DNA of 64,000 bases from Mariniphaga sp041687215 (GCF_041687215.1 NZ_JAWLCI010000001.1:62001-126000), one strand, 5' to 3'. Positions 41,529-50,841 are shown, counted from the first letter of the stretch. A program made the numbers and translations. The notes: generated by a model not told the origin, from the letters alone.

Positions 41529-42578
41529 ATGAAATATGTATCATTTTTAAAACTTATTTGTTTTGGTGTTGTGTGTGCATTTCTTGCCACATCGTGTGTA
41601 AAAGAAGGCCCTATGGGCCCATCGGGAGCTGACGGAGCTGACGGATCTGATGGTATGGATGGTGTGGACGGAAATGTTTCCTGTCTTGCCTGCCATAACA
41701 GTGATAATATCGAGTCTATCCAGGGACAGTTTGCCATGTCGGTACACTCCGCAGGTGCAATAGCTGTGGATTATGCCGGAAGTCGCGCTTCTTGTTCACC
41801 ATGTCATTCACACGAACAATTTGTTCAGTATGCAGAATTGGGCCAGGTTGCCGGTGATATTACCAATCCGACTGCCTGGAAATGCAATACCTGCCACGGA
41901 TTGCATGAAACTTTTGAAACAACCGACTATGCACTAAGGTTAAATGATCCTGTTGTTGCAGCTTCCGACAAGGTAACAGTTTTAGATATGTTAGGCAACA
42001 GTAACCTGTGTGCCAATTGTCATCAAACCCGTACAGCGGAACCAAATGTTGCAACTCCGGGCGCAGAAACCTTCCGTATTGCCAGCACTCATTACGGACC
42101 ACACCACGGACCGCAGGCCAACCTTGTGGCTGGTGTTGGATTTGCTGAAATTGAAGGTTCAGTTTCATATCCGGACCCAAACAGTTCTTACCACCTGAAT
42201 GAAACAGCTTCCTGCACAGGTTGCCACATGGGTGAATTTGGTAACGGTGGTGGAGGACACTCTTTTAATCCAAGTTTGAATGCATGCAACACGTGCCACG
42301 AAACTGAAAGTTTCAATTATGGTGGCAGACAATCAGACGTTGCTGCAAAACTTGACCTAATAAAAGAAAAACTCATGGAATTTGGTGTGGTTGAAGGAGA
42401 TGACGAACATGGTTATCATCCGGTACCTGGAACATATCCAATAGATTTGGCACGTGCGTATTTTAACTGGATAGGAATTGTAGAAGACCGTAGTTTGGGC
42501 GTACACAACCCAAGATATATCAATGCGCTGCTTATCAATACACTGGAAGCACTGAATGCATACCAGCCCGAAGCATAG
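41529..42578 (+). CDS. Six-heme c-type cytochrome lipoprotein with collagen-like stretch
   Basis: Lipoprotein of 349 residues: signal peptide with lipobox FLATSC (Cys 23), then eight consecutive Gly-x-y triplets at residues 27-50 (GPM, GPS, GAD, GAD, GSD, GMD, GVD, GNV), then six CxxCH heme sites starting at Cys 52, 89, 119, 161, 229 and 253. Export is Sec-dependent; heme attachment needs the cytochrome c assembly system encoded at 47751. The Gly-x-y part probably forms an extended, perhaps trimeric, collagen-like stalk that holds the heme domain off the membrane. No catalytic motif of nitrite or other known reductases was recognised. First gene of the electron-transfer cluster. Confidence 0.9.
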   Translation: MKYVSFLKLICFGVVCAFLATSCVKEGPMGPSGADGADGSDGMDGVDGNVSCLACHNSDNIESIQGQFAMSVHSAGAIAVDYAGSRASCSPCHSHEQFVQYAELGQVAGDITNPTAWKCNTCHGLHETFETTDYALRLNDPVVAASDKVTVLDMLGNSNLCANCHQTRTAEPNVATPGAETFRIASTHYGPHHGPQANLVAGVGFAEIEGSVSYPDPNSSYHLNETASCTGCHMGEFGNGGGGHSFNPSLNACNTCHETESFNYGGRQSDVAAKLDLIKEKLMEFGVVEGDDEHGYHPVPGTYPIDLARAYFNWIGIVEDRSLGVHNPRYINALLINTLEALNAYQPEA

Positions 42579-42634
42579 TTCACACCGGCTGTATTTTATT
42601 CATTGCAACTGGCGTATAACAAAAATTAGCAAAG

Positions 42635-43015
42635 ATGAAAATTAAATTAAAAATATTGCTGTTGGTTATTGTAGCTGCTTTTATGGCTTCAAGCTGTCTG
42701 TACGATTGGGAAATTCCTGAAGAGATTCCAGACCGTGATCCGGATCAGGAAATCAGCTTTTCTGAAGAAGTTCTTCCCATTTTCACCAGTGGAAACAATT
42801 GTACAGCCTGCCACAACGGAAGCCAGATTCCCGATTTAAGAGAAGAGAATGCCTTTAGTTCGCTCAACAGCACCAGGTATATTAATAAAACATCGCCAGA
42901 AGAAAGCAGAATATATACTTACCCACATCCAGATGGAGAGCATTATAAAAAATATACATTAACTCAGGCCGACCTTATATTGGCGTGGATTGAACAAGGT
43001 GCAAAAAATAACTAA
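42635..43015 (+). CDS. Mono-heme cytochrome c lipoprotein
   Basis: A 126-residue lipoprotein with lipobox FMASSC (Cys 21), an acidic linker (EEIPDRDPDQEI) and one heme site CTACH at residues 56-60 preceded by EEVLPIF, a pattern seen in small cytochromes of the same type in this phylum. YTLTQADLILAWIEQGAKNN at the end is the usual C-terminal helix. It is 56 bases behind the six-heme gene and nine before the beta-barrel gene. It probably carries electrons between the outer membrane partners. Confidence 0.85.
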   Translation: MKIKLKILLLVIVAAFMASSCLYDWEIPEEIPDRDPDQEISFSEEVLPIFTSGNNCTACHNGSQIPDLREENAFSSLNSTRYINKTSPEESRIYTYPHPDGEHYKKYTLTQADLILAWIEQGAKNN

Positions 43016-43023
43016 CCGAAAAA

Positions 43024-43944
43024 ATGGCAGAAATGAAGAATTACATACTATTCGTGTTACTTACGGTTATTCCGTTCACCGCAATCTTTGCTCAGGACGA
43101 GGAAGAACCGGTAAAGGACAGACCCGTTAGAGCACCGTTTGCAAGTGGTTATTTAATTGATAACCAAACAACCATGATTCCAATAGAAGGAACATTGGAA
43201 TTTGCCATTCAGCATAAATTTGGAACCATAGAAAATGGGATGTCTGATTTTTTCGGGATATATGCTCCGGCAGCAAATATCAGGCTTGCATTAAACTATG
43301 TGCCTTTTAAAAACTTTCAAACAGGTATTGGTTTAAGCAAAGAAAGAATGTACACCGATTTGAATGCCAAATGGACCATTCTGGAACAAACCCGTGAAAA
43401 TACAATTCCCGTTGCAGTGGCACTTTATGGTGTGGTGGCAGTTGACGGAAGAAATGAAAGTGCATTTGGAACTGGTAAGGTTTGGCACTCGGGAGAAGGT
43501 CCGGCAGAATTTGACATCGCTTTTGCCGACAGGCTATCCTATTTTTCACAACTGATAATAGGGCGCAAATTCAACTACTGGCTTTCCCTGCAAACAGGTG
43601 TAAGTTTTACACATTACAACTTGGTTGAACGCAATTTTGACCACGATAAAATTGGAGTGCATTTTAACGGAAGAGTAAATTTTTCCCCACAATCGTCCTT
43701 CATTTTTAACTACGATGCACCGCTAAATATTCAGCAAATTTCTGAACAACTGCAAGTTCCGGCTCATCATCAGCCAAATGTTTCTTTTGGCATTGAAATT
43801 GCAACAAGTACTCATGCATTCCAAATATATATGGGAAATGCAAAAGGAATTATTCCTCAGGATATTATGATGTGGAATTCAAACAAATTCAACCTGGATA
43901 ACCTGGCATTTGGATTTACCATTACCAGAATTTGGAACTTTTAA
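43024..43944 (+). CDS. DUF5777-type outer membrane beta-barrel protein
   Basis: A 306-residue protein with signal peptide (ILFVLLTVIPFTAIFAQ) and alternating hydrophobic residues typical of barrel strands, ending in an aromatic residue (ITRIWNF). Recognised as DUF5777-like by HKFGTIENGMSDFFGIYAPAANIRLAL; no enzyme motif. Two starts are possible, ATG 43024 and ATG 43033 (MKNYILF); I list the first. It stands between mono-heme and class I cytochromes. A role as an outer-membrane scaffold or channel for the cytochromes is a hypothesis. Confidence 0.8.
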   Translation: MAEMKNYILFVLLTVIPFTAIFAQDEEEPVKDRPVRAPFASGYLIDNQTTMIPIEGTLEFAIQHKFGTIENGMSDFFGIYAPAANIRLALNYVPFKNFQTGIGLSKERMYTDLNAKWTILEQTRENTIPVAVALYGVVAVDGRNESAFGTGKVWHSGEGPAEFDIAFADRLSYFSQLIIGRKFNYWLSLQTGVSFTHYNLVERNFDHDKIGVHFNGRVNFSPQSSFIFNYDAPLNIQQISEQLQVPAHHQPNVSFGIEIATSTHAFQIYMGNAKGIIPQDIMMWNSNKFNLDNLAFGFTITRIWNF

Positions 43945-43970
43945 TGTTTAACTATATAAAATAATTTATC

Positions 43971-44399
43971 ATGAAAAAAGGTAAGATTAAATTTTTAACA
44001 TATCCCCTGGTAGTCCTGTTTGCAGGAATGCTTTTGGCTGCTTTTGTTTCACCAACAGAAAGCACAAGTATGCCGGAGAATTGGGATATCCCCGCTAAGT
44101 ACAAAGAAATGAAAAACCCATATGCCGGCGATGCATCGTTGGATAGGGTAGGTAAAATGATGTATGCAAAACATTGCAAATCGTGCCACGGAAACGTTGG
44201 ATTGGGAGATGGACCAAAAGCTGCTAGTATGACAGCTAAAATGATTCCGTTTAACGATCCGAAATTCCAAAGTCAAACTGATGGTGAAATTTACTACCAA
44301 TCAATTATCGGTATGGATGAAATGCCCAACTTCGAGAAAAAAATTCCAGAAGAAGAAGATCGCTGGGCTGTTATAAACTTTATAAGGTCTTTAAAATAG
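43971..44399 (+). CDS. Small class I cytochrome c
   Basis: Periplasmic or membrane-anchored cytochrome of 142 residues: N-terminal hydrophobic segment (PLVVLFAGMLLAAFV), heme site CKSCHG at residues 69-74, and the probable axial methionine in GMDEMPNFEKKI. The C-terminal RWAVINFIRSL is the class I signature helix. It is followed by a strong terminator (44416-44453), which ends the first transcription unit of the cluster. Confidence 0.9.
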   Translation: MKKGKIKFLTYPLVVLFAGMLLAAFVSPTESTSMPENWDIPAKYKEMKNPYAGDASLDRVGKMMYAKHCKSCHGNVGLGDGPKAASMTAKMIPFNDPKFQSQTDGEIYYQSIIGMDEMPNFEKKIPEEEDRWAVINFIRSLK

Positions 44400-44415
44400 G
44401 TTATAAAATCGAATC

Positions 44416-44453
44416 CTGCTCCGGAGAGTGCTGACTCCCGGGGCAGTTTTTTT
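44416..44453 (+). terminator. Intrinsic terminator after the small cytochrome c gene
   Basis: CTGC (44416-44419) pairs with GCAG (44443-44446), and further CCGG/CCGG and GAG/CTC pairs lie inside, with one G-U pair and a bulge. Seven T follow. It separates the lipoprotein/barrel unit from the next cytochrome genes. Confidence 0.85.
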
Positions 44454-44467
44454 AATTATCCTGTGCC

Positions 44468-45448
44468 ATGAGATTTTTCGCTTGCACAATTTTCCTTGTT
44501 TATTTTACAGGGTTTGTGGGTGTGCTGAATTCCAACGGGCAAAACATACCTGAACAAAATCAGGCTTGCCTCAAATGCCATGCTTCACAAGCTCATACCA
44601 TTTATAACGACTGGACTGAACAAGAAGAAAAACGGCTGATGAACCCGTTTTACATTCTGGATACTGTTCAGTTGGCTATTGGTGTGCATCAGGCTTTTAG
44701 TTGTATCGATTGCCATTCAATGGATTATGAAACCTATCCTCACGATGGCCAATTGAAACTGGAACCGATGATGACATGTATCGATTGCCATGGTGGAGAC
44801 CCCACCTATGAAGACTGGCAGTTCGACAAAATTGAAGAAGAATATCAGAAAAGTGTTCATTACGAATTACATGGCGATCAATTCTCATGTTCCAAATGCC
44901 ATAGTCAGCATTATTACAGGGCAACTGCACGAACCAGCAGCGACATTAGGGAAATTGTGGAATACAGCAACAACATGTGCCTTTCATGCCACGACAACAT
45001 GACCCGATACCAGTTGGTTTCAGCAGATGAAAAACCACAACTGGTTGACATCCACAACTGGCTTCCCAACCAGGAACTGCATTTCAGGCGTGTGCGTTGT
45101 ATTGAATGCCATACCCAGGTGCAGGATTCATTAATGGTGTCACATAATGTTTTAAGGAAAGAACACGCTACAAAAAATTGCGTTGAATGTCATTCAGCCA
45201 ATTCGATGTTACAAGCTTCTTTATACAAATATCAAAATTTGAGATCGCGAACAGAAACCGGGGAAAATTCACAAAAATCAATTTTAGGCCTTTTTACCGC
45301 AAAAAATACCGAAGAAGAATTCTCTAATGAGTATTATGTAATCGGGGCTTCGCGTGTTCCTTACTTAAACACCATATTTGCCATTGTATTCTTTGCTATT
45401 CTTGGTGGAATTGCTGTTCACACTATTTTAAGGATTATAAAAAAATAG
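44468..45448 (+). CDS. Seven-heme cytochrome c with C-terminal membrane anchor
   Basis: A 326-residue exported protein with seven CxxCH sites starting at Cys 34, 79, 104, 141, 171, 221 and 248, then a single transmembrane helix (TIFAIVFFAILGGIAVHTIL) near the C-terminus. N-terminal signal peptide MRFFACTIFLVYFTGFVGVL. The heme count and anchor suggest a periplasmic electron carrier fixed to the inner membrane. It is five bases before the cytochrome b gene, so the pair may form a quinol-oxidising complex. No known reductase signature. Confidence 0.88.
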   Translation: MRFFACTIFLVYFTGFVGVLNSNGQNIPEQNQACLKCHASQAHTIYNDWTEQEEKRLMNPFYILDTVQLAIGVHQAFSCIDCHSMDYETYPHDGQLKLEPMMTCIDCHGGDPTYEDWQFDKIEEEYQKSVHYELHGDQFSCSKCHSQHYYRATARTSSDIREIVEYSNNMCLSCHDNMTRYQLVSADEKPQLVDIHNWLPNQELHFRRVRCIECHTQVQDSLMVSHNVLRKEHATKNCVECHSANSMLQASLYKYQNLRSRTETGENSQKSILGLFTAKNTEEEFSNEYYVIGASRVPYLNTIFAIVFFAILGGIAVHTILRIIKK

Positions 45449-45452
45449 GTTT

Positions 45453-46070
45453 ATGGAAAACGGAGAAAAACTTTATTTATATCCTTTATGGCTCAGAATC
45501 TGGCATGGAATTAATGCACTCGGAATTCTTGCACTCATCTTTTCCGGAATAAGTTTACATTATTCTGACAGAGGTGCCCTTCTACTGAATTTTGAAGCCG
45601 CAATTGCTGTTCATAATATTGCCGGAGTTATTGTAACAATCAGTTACTTTCTTTTTGTTTTTGGAAACATTCTTACCAAAAACGGTAAGTATTACCGTGT
45701 AAAAACCAAAGGGTTATCTAAAAGGATAACAAAGCAAATTCAATATTACATTTCCGGAATGTTTAAAGGCGAGGAATCACCTTTCCCCATTTCAGAAAAA
45801 AGGAAGTTTAATCCGTTACAAAAATATTCATACATTTTTGTGATGTATCTGTTTCTGCCCATTCTTATTGTTACCGGCATTGCCTTATTTTTTCCTGAAA
45901 TGATTATCGAGCAGGTATTCAGGATTAGCGGAGTAATGCTTACGGCAGTTATTCACGGTGTAATAGGGTTCCTTGTATTTGTGTTTTTGCTGATACATTT
46001 ATATGTTGCTTCAATGGGAAAACCACCAGGTAAAAACTACAAAAGTATAGTTACCGGCTGGCATACCTGA
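45453..46070 (+). CDS. Cytochrome b subunit (di-heme, formate dehydrogenase/hydrogenase gamma-like)
   Basis: A 205-residue inner-membrane protein with four hydrophobic segments and histidines at helix positions suited to b-heme binding (LWLRIWHGINALGIL, AIAVHNIAGVIV, TAVIHGVIGFLVFVFLLIHLYVASMG). It resembles cytochrome b561-like gamma subunits that pass electrons between menaquinol and periplasmic partners. The adjacent seven-heme protein is the likely partner. A terminator follows (46081-46118). Confidence 0.85.
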   Translation: MENGEKLYLYPLWLRIWHGINALGILALIFSGISLHYSDRGALLLNFEAAIAVHNIAGVIVTISYFLFVFGNILTKNGKYYRVKTKGLSKRITKQIQYYISGMFKGEESPFPISEKRKFNPLQKYSYIFVMYLFLPILIVTGIALFFPEMIIEQVFRISGVMLTAVIHGVIGFLVFVFLLIHLYVASMGKPPGKNYKSIVTGWHT

Positions 46071-46080
46071 AAGACCATGA

Positions 46081-46118
46081 AAAACCGTTAAGCACCCTTG
46101 TTGTTTAACGGTTTTTTT
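46081..46118 (+). terminator. Intrinsic terminator after the cytochrome b gene
   Basis: AAACCGTTAA and TTAACGGTTT form a perfect stem around a 12-nt loop, with a T run at the 3' side. An in-frame ATG at 46098 for the next gene lies inside this hairpin and is not a credible start. Confidence 0.88.
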
Positions 46119-46160
46119 GCAGAACCAATAGCTTTTTATGCTTTAAAAAATATTTGTCCT

Positions 46161-47663
46161 ATGAAACTACCACAAACGTTAAGAAACTGGATCTCCATTA
46201 TAGGTGCAGCAATTGCCATTCTCAACCTGTTCCTCATTGCACTCTTGTTTATTATCACGATTATTTTCGATGTAGGTAGCTCTTATGTAGGACTGTTTAT
46301 TTATATTATTCTACCTATTTTTTTAATTATCGGGTTAATTTTGATCCCGGTTGGTATGTTAATTACCAAACGAAAAATTAAAAAACAGGTACAGGGGGCT
46401 AAAATAAAAGACTGGCCGGTTTTCGATTTTAATAATCCGGCCACCCGAAATGCCACCATCATATTTTCAACCGGAACTGTTATACTTTTAATTCTTTCGG
46501 CAGTAGGCAGTTACGAAGCTTTTCATTATACCGAGTCAGTAGAATTTTGCGGAAAAGTATGCCACCAGGTAATGGAACCCGAATATGTGGCCTACCAGGA
46601 ATCGTCGCACGAGCGTGTTTCGTGTGTGGAATGCCATGTGGGCAGCGGAGCCGACTGGTATGTAAAAAGTAAACTTTCCGGTTTATACCAGGTTTATTCG
46701 GTAATGTTCGACAAATACCCACGCCCCATTCCAACGCCGGTGCACAGTTTGCGGCCAGCCCAGGAAACATGTGAAGAGTGTCACTGGCCCGAAAAATTTT
46801 ATGACCGGAAACTACGCATCAAACGTTCTTATCTGGCCGATGAGGAAAACACCGAATGGGACATTCACATGCTGCTTAAAACCAGTTCAGAACATAGCGC
46901 GCAGGGAATAAGCGAAGGAATTCACTGGCACATCAATCCGGATGTAAAAATTGAATACATGGCTGCCGACGAAAAACGCGGGGTAATTCCGTGGGTAAAA
47001 TACACCAACCTGAAAACCGGTGAGGAAACCATTTATGAAGATTCAGAAAACAAACTCACCCCGGCTCAAATGGATTCGCTGGAAGTTCGGGTGATGGACT
47101 GCCTCGATTGTCACAACCGGCCGTCGCACAACTATAAGGTTCCGCAGAACTTTATTGATGAATATATTGTTTCAGGTGATATTTCGAAAGATTTGCCTGA
47201 TATTAAATCGGTTGCCATGGGTGTATTTACTATGGATTATCCGACAAAAGACAGTGCATTCACTGCCATCAAAACGCAGGTGAATGAATATTACGAAATT
47301 ATGTATCCCGAATTACTCGAGTCCAATAAAAGTGATATCGAAAATGCCATTGCCAGCATTCAGGAAGGCTATTCAAAAAACATTTTCCCTTATATGAAAG
47401 TTAACTGGACTGAGTATCCCAATCACCTGGGACACCTTGAAACCGATGGCTGCTACAGGTGTCACAACGACCGGCACACCTCAACCCGGGGACAGGTTAT
47501 TTCACGCGATTGCAATTTATGCCATAACATTACTGCCCAGGGCACGCCTGAGAATCTGGAAATTTCAAATGTGGCCAACCCGCTGGAATTTCAGCACCCC
47601 ATAAATATTAACGAAGTTTGGCGCGACGAGCTTTGCTCAACATGCCATTATCAGCTTTACTAA
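46161..47663 (+). CDS. Seven-heme NapC/NrfH-like inner-membrane cytochrome
   Basis: A 500-residue protein starting at ATG 46161 (MKLPQTLRNWISIIG). Three transmembrane segments (about 12-36, 44-68 and 98-118) precede a periplasmic domain with seven heme sites: the first is of the form CxxxCH (Cys 130, FCGKVCHQVMEPEY), then CxxCH at Cys 155, 204, 314, 431, 451 and 492. The first two, with ESSHERVSCVECHVG, match the start of NapC/NrfH quinol dehydrogenases, though those have one membrane helix and four or five hemes. It is probably a menaquinol oxidase feeding the periplasmic cytochromes. No NrfA partner is present. Confidence 0.87.
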   Translation: MKLPQTLRNWISIIGAAIAILNLFLIALLFIITIIFDVGSSYVGLFIYIILPIFLIIGLILIPVGMLITKRKIKKQVQGAKIKDWPVFDFNNPATRNATIIFSTGTVILLILSAVGSYEAFHYTESVEFCGKVCHQVMEPEYVAYQESSHERVSCVECHVGSGADWYVKSKLSGLYQVYSVMFDKYPRPIPTPVHSLRPAQETCEECHWPEKFYDRKLRIKRSYLADEENTEWDIHMLLKTSSEHSAQGISEGIHWHINPDVKIEYMAADEKRGVIPWVKYTNLKTGEETIYEDSENKLTPAQMDSLEVRVMDCLDCHNRPSHNYKVPQNFIDEYIVSGDISKDLPDIKSVAMGVFTMDYPTKDSAFTAIKTQVNEYYEIMYPELLESNKSDIENAIASIQEGYSKNIFPYMKVNWTEYPNHLGHLETDGCYRCHNDRHTSTRGQVISRDCNLCHNITAQGTPENLEISNVANPLEFQHPININEVWRDELCSTCHYQLY

Positions 47664-47750
47664 TTGTTAATCACCTGTTTTTTATCTCCTTTTTTCTTTT
47701 AACTTTCCAATCTTAAGCTATTTTTGGGCAATTTTTTAGATGTTTGAATT

Positions 47751-50700
47751 ATGAAAAAGTTTGTTTCGTTTCTGTTCTCCATGCTTTTTACCGGAATTCT
47801 GATAACCATATTCGCCATAGCCATTGGTTATGCCACATTTATTGAAAATGACTACGGCACACCCACTGCTAAAATATTAATTTACAATTCCAGGTGGTTT
47901 GAAATATTACTGGTTATCATTGCTATAAACCTTATCGGAAGTGTTTTCCAAAATAAACTTTTTACCAAAAAAAGATGGCCCGGGTTCCTGTTCCATATTT
48001 CTTTTGTTTTTATGATTATTGGCGCCGGTGTAACACGCTATTACGGTTACGAAGGCACCATGCACATTCGCGAAGGACAATCATCCAATTTTATTGTTTC
48101 TGAGGAAACATTCATTAAAATAGCCGCAACTGATGGACAAATGGTGGCAGAGCAAGAACACGAAGTAAAATTCTCGGCTTACACTGCCAACCGGTTTTCA
48201 GAAGAAGTTCAATTGAACGGAAAAACGATTCAGGTTAAAAATCTGCAATACATGCCATCGGCAGCCGAAACTGTTGTGGCCGATCCAAACGGAGAACCAA
48301 TTGTTTCTCTGATGGCCGTTGGTGAGGGAATGCAGCGGACTGATTTTAATCTGAAAAACGGCGAACGAAAAACAGTTGAAGGAAGCACCATTGCTTTTAA
48401 TGCACAAAATGAAAACTCAGACATCAATCTGCAAATAGACCAGGGAAATTTGTATTTCATTTCCACAGATTCAGTTTTTGTGCTGGATATGAGCGGAAAT
48501 AGAGCAGAAGAAATTACTCCCGGCGAGCGATACCGGATGAATACCCAAACAGTTTACTCAAGCGGAAATATTCATTTTGCAGTGAGGCAGTTTTTCCAAA
48601 ACGGCAAAACCCAATTGGTTTATGCTCCTCCGCAACAAGGTGGTTCAAACCGCGATGCATTGCAAACAGAAATTACCATAGGAAATCAGTCGAAAAATTT
48701 AGTGGTTTACGGCATGAAAGGAATAATTGCAGAACCATTCACCACCATAATTGACGGTACAGAAGTTTCAGTCTCGTTTGGTTCCAAAAAAATTGAACTT
48801 CCTTTTTCCATTTATCTAACAGATTTTCAGCTTGAACGCTACCCGGGGTCCAACAGCCCTTCGTCTTATGCAAGCGAAGTAATTTTAAAAGATGGCGCCA
48901 CAGAAAAACCGTTCCGCATTTTTATGAATAACATTTTAAAATACCAGGGCTACCGGTTCTTTCAATCGTCTTACGACACAGATGAAAAAGGTACAATCCT
49001 TTCAGTGAACAGCGACGCCTGGGGAACTTCAATCACCTATTTCGGCTATTTGATTATGGCCATTGGATTTGTTTTAACGCTTTTCAATAGAAACAGCCGA
49101 TTTATGAAACTGATAAAAGCTTCAGCAAGGTTGCGCGAGGAACGAAAAAAACTGTTTGCTGTTCTTGTTTTCGGAATTTTCTTTTCAATGTTGAATGCCC
49201 AGCCACAAAATATCCAGTCCCTGAATAAAAACCATGTTGCTGAATTTGAAGAGTTGCTCCTGCAAAGCACCAAAGGCCGAACGGAACCAACTGCAACGCT
49301 TGCTTCGGAAATATTGCGCAAAGTGGCCAAAAAGAATAAATGGCAGGGAATGAATGCCTCCGAAGTTTTTCTTTCCATGCAGGCCAAACCTGAACAATGG
49401 AAAAATGTACCCATGATAAAAGTGGCTAATCCGGAACTTCGGAAAATGTTGGGAATTTCCACCGATTATGCAACCTTCAACACCATAGTGCAACCGCGCG
49501 AAATGGGCGGCTACCGGCTTAATGCTGCAGTTTCGGAAGCATTCGCCAAAAAAAGCAGCGAGCGCAACAAACTTGACAAAGAAATAATTAACGTGGACGA
49601 ACGGGTGAACATTCTTTTTAATGTTTTTTCCGGAAATTTCCTTACCGTTTTTCCCGTTCCCGGCCACGAAAACCAAAAATGGATTACGGCAACCGATGCA
49701 AGCACACTGGGCGCCGAAGGTGAAACTTTTGCACAACAAGCCACTCAAAATTATTTGAATGCTGTAGCTACATCAGACTGGGGAACAGCAACCCAGATTC
49801 TGAACCAGATTAAAAGCTATCAGCAAAAAGAAGGAGAACAAATTATTCCACCAAAAACGAAAATCAAACTTGAAATTTTATACCACAAATGGGATATTTT
49901 TGGAAAACTATCAAAAATATTGCTGACAGTTGGGCTGGTTTTGCTCTTGCTGCAACTTTACACCATTTTCAACCCAAAAATGAAACTGGTTACATTAAAA
50001 CAAATTGCCTTTTTTCTCATTTTAATATTGTTTGCGGCACAAACAGCAGGACTTATAATCCGTTGGTATATTTCGGGCCACGCGCCCTGGAGCAACGGTT
50101 ACGAGTCGATGATATTTGTGAGCTGGGCAACTTTACTCACAGGATTAATATTCGTAGGCCGGTCGGAAATTACGTTGTCGTTAACAACGCTACTTGCCGG
50201 AATAACGCTTTTGGTAGCCGGTTTTAGCTGGATGAGCCCCGAAATTACCAATCTGGTGCCGGTATTGAAATCGTACTGGCTCATCGTGCATGTGGCCATC
50301 ATTATGGCCAGTTACGGATTTCTGGGCATTGGCGCCATGCTGGGATTCCTAAATCTTATTTTGATAATTTTCAGAAACAACAAAAACAAAATCCGGGTAA
50401 ACCACACAATAAAAGAGTTGGTTGTCATCATACACATTTCATTAATTCTTGGCCTTTTGATGCTGGCAGCCGGTTCGTTTATTGGCGGTGTTTGGGCCAA
50501 CGAAAGCTGGGGCCGCTACTGGGGCTGGGACCCAAAAGAAACCTGGGCTATGGTTACCATTTTGGTTTACACGTTTATTGTGCACATGCACAAAATTCCC
50601 GGATTCAAAGGCAATTATGCCGTTAGTGCCGCTTCGCTGGTAGGTTTCGGTTCGGTTCTGATGACATATTTTGGGGTGAACTACTACCTTTCCGGTTTGC

Positions 50701-50837
50701 ATTCGTATGCACAAGGCGAGCCTGCACCCATTCCGACAGGAGTTTATGTGGCCATTGTATTGGTGTTGCTGCTTGTGATGGTTGCTTTTGTTTCAGACAA
50801 AAAAGAAAAACAGGAAGAAATTGTAATTTCTGATTAA
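47751..50837 (+). CDS. ccsBA: Cytochrome c biogenesis fusion CcsBA (ResB-ResC)
   Basis: System II heme lyase of 1,028 residues that exports heme and attaches it to CxxCH sites. N-terminal ResB half: first helices MKKFVSFLFSMLFTGILIT and the periplasmic domain from about residue 110 to 400. C-terminal CcsA half from about residue 700 with the tryptophan-rich heme site ESWGRYWGWDPKETWA and flanking histidines (SYWLIVHVAII, YTFIVHMHKIPG). A region of about 280 residues between the halves is unrelated to either, and starts with a second signal-like helix. Its presence at the end of the cytochrome run supports heme attachment for those proteins. Confidence 0.94.
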   Translation: MKKFVSFLFSMLFTGILITIFAIAIGYATFIENDYGTPTAKILIYNSRWFEILLVIIAINLIGSVFQNKLFTKKRWPGFLFHISFVFMIIGAGVTRYYGYEGTMHIREGQSSNFIVSEETFIKIAATDGQMVAEQEHEVKFSAYTANRFSEEVQLNGKTIQVKNLQYMPSAAETVVADPNGEPIVSLMAVGEGMQRTDFNLKNGERKTVEGSTIAFNAQNENSDINLQIDQGNLYFISTDSVFVLDMSGNRAEEITPGERYRMNTQTVYSSGNIHFAVRQFFQNGKTQLVYAPPQQGGSNRDALQTEITIGNQSKNLVVYGMKGIIAEPFTTIIDGTEVSVSFGSKKIELPFSIYLTDFQLERYPGSNSPSSYASEVILKDGATEKPFRIFMNNILKYQGYRFFQSSYDTDEKGTILSVNSDAWGTSITYFGYLIMAIGFVLTLFNRNSRFMKLIKASARLREERKKLFAVLVFGIFFSMLNAQPQNIQSLNKNHVAEFEELLLQSTKGRTEPTATLASEILRKVAKKNKWQGMNASEVFLSMQAKPEQWKNVPMIKVANPELRKMLGISTDYATFNTIVQPREMGGYRLNAAVSEAFAKKSSERNKLDKEIINVDERVNILFNVFSGNFLTVFPVPGHENQKWITATDASTLGAEGETFAQQATQNYLNAVATSDWGTATQILNQIKSYQQKEGEQIIPPKTKIKLEILYHKWDIFGKLSKILLTVGLVLLLLQLYTIFNPKMKLVTLKQIAFFLILILFAAQTAGLIIRWYISGHAPWSNGYESMIFVSWATLLTGLIFVGRSEITLSLTTLLAGITLLVAGFSWMSPEITNLVPVLKSYWLIVHVAIIMASYGFLGIGAMLGFLNLILIIFRNNKNKIRVNHTIKELVVIIHISLILGLLMLAAGSFIGGVWANESWGRYWGWDPKETWAMVTILVYTFIVHMHKIPGFKGNYAVSAASLVGFGSVLMTYFGVNYYLSGLHSYAQGEPAPIPTGVYVAIVLVLLLVMVAFVSDKKEKQEEIVISD

Positions 50838-50841
50838 AAAA

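Noticed and set aside
46098..46160. Upstream start for the NapC-like gene
   Set aside because: It lies inside the terminator hairpin at 46081-46118; ATG 46161 gives the proper membrane start.
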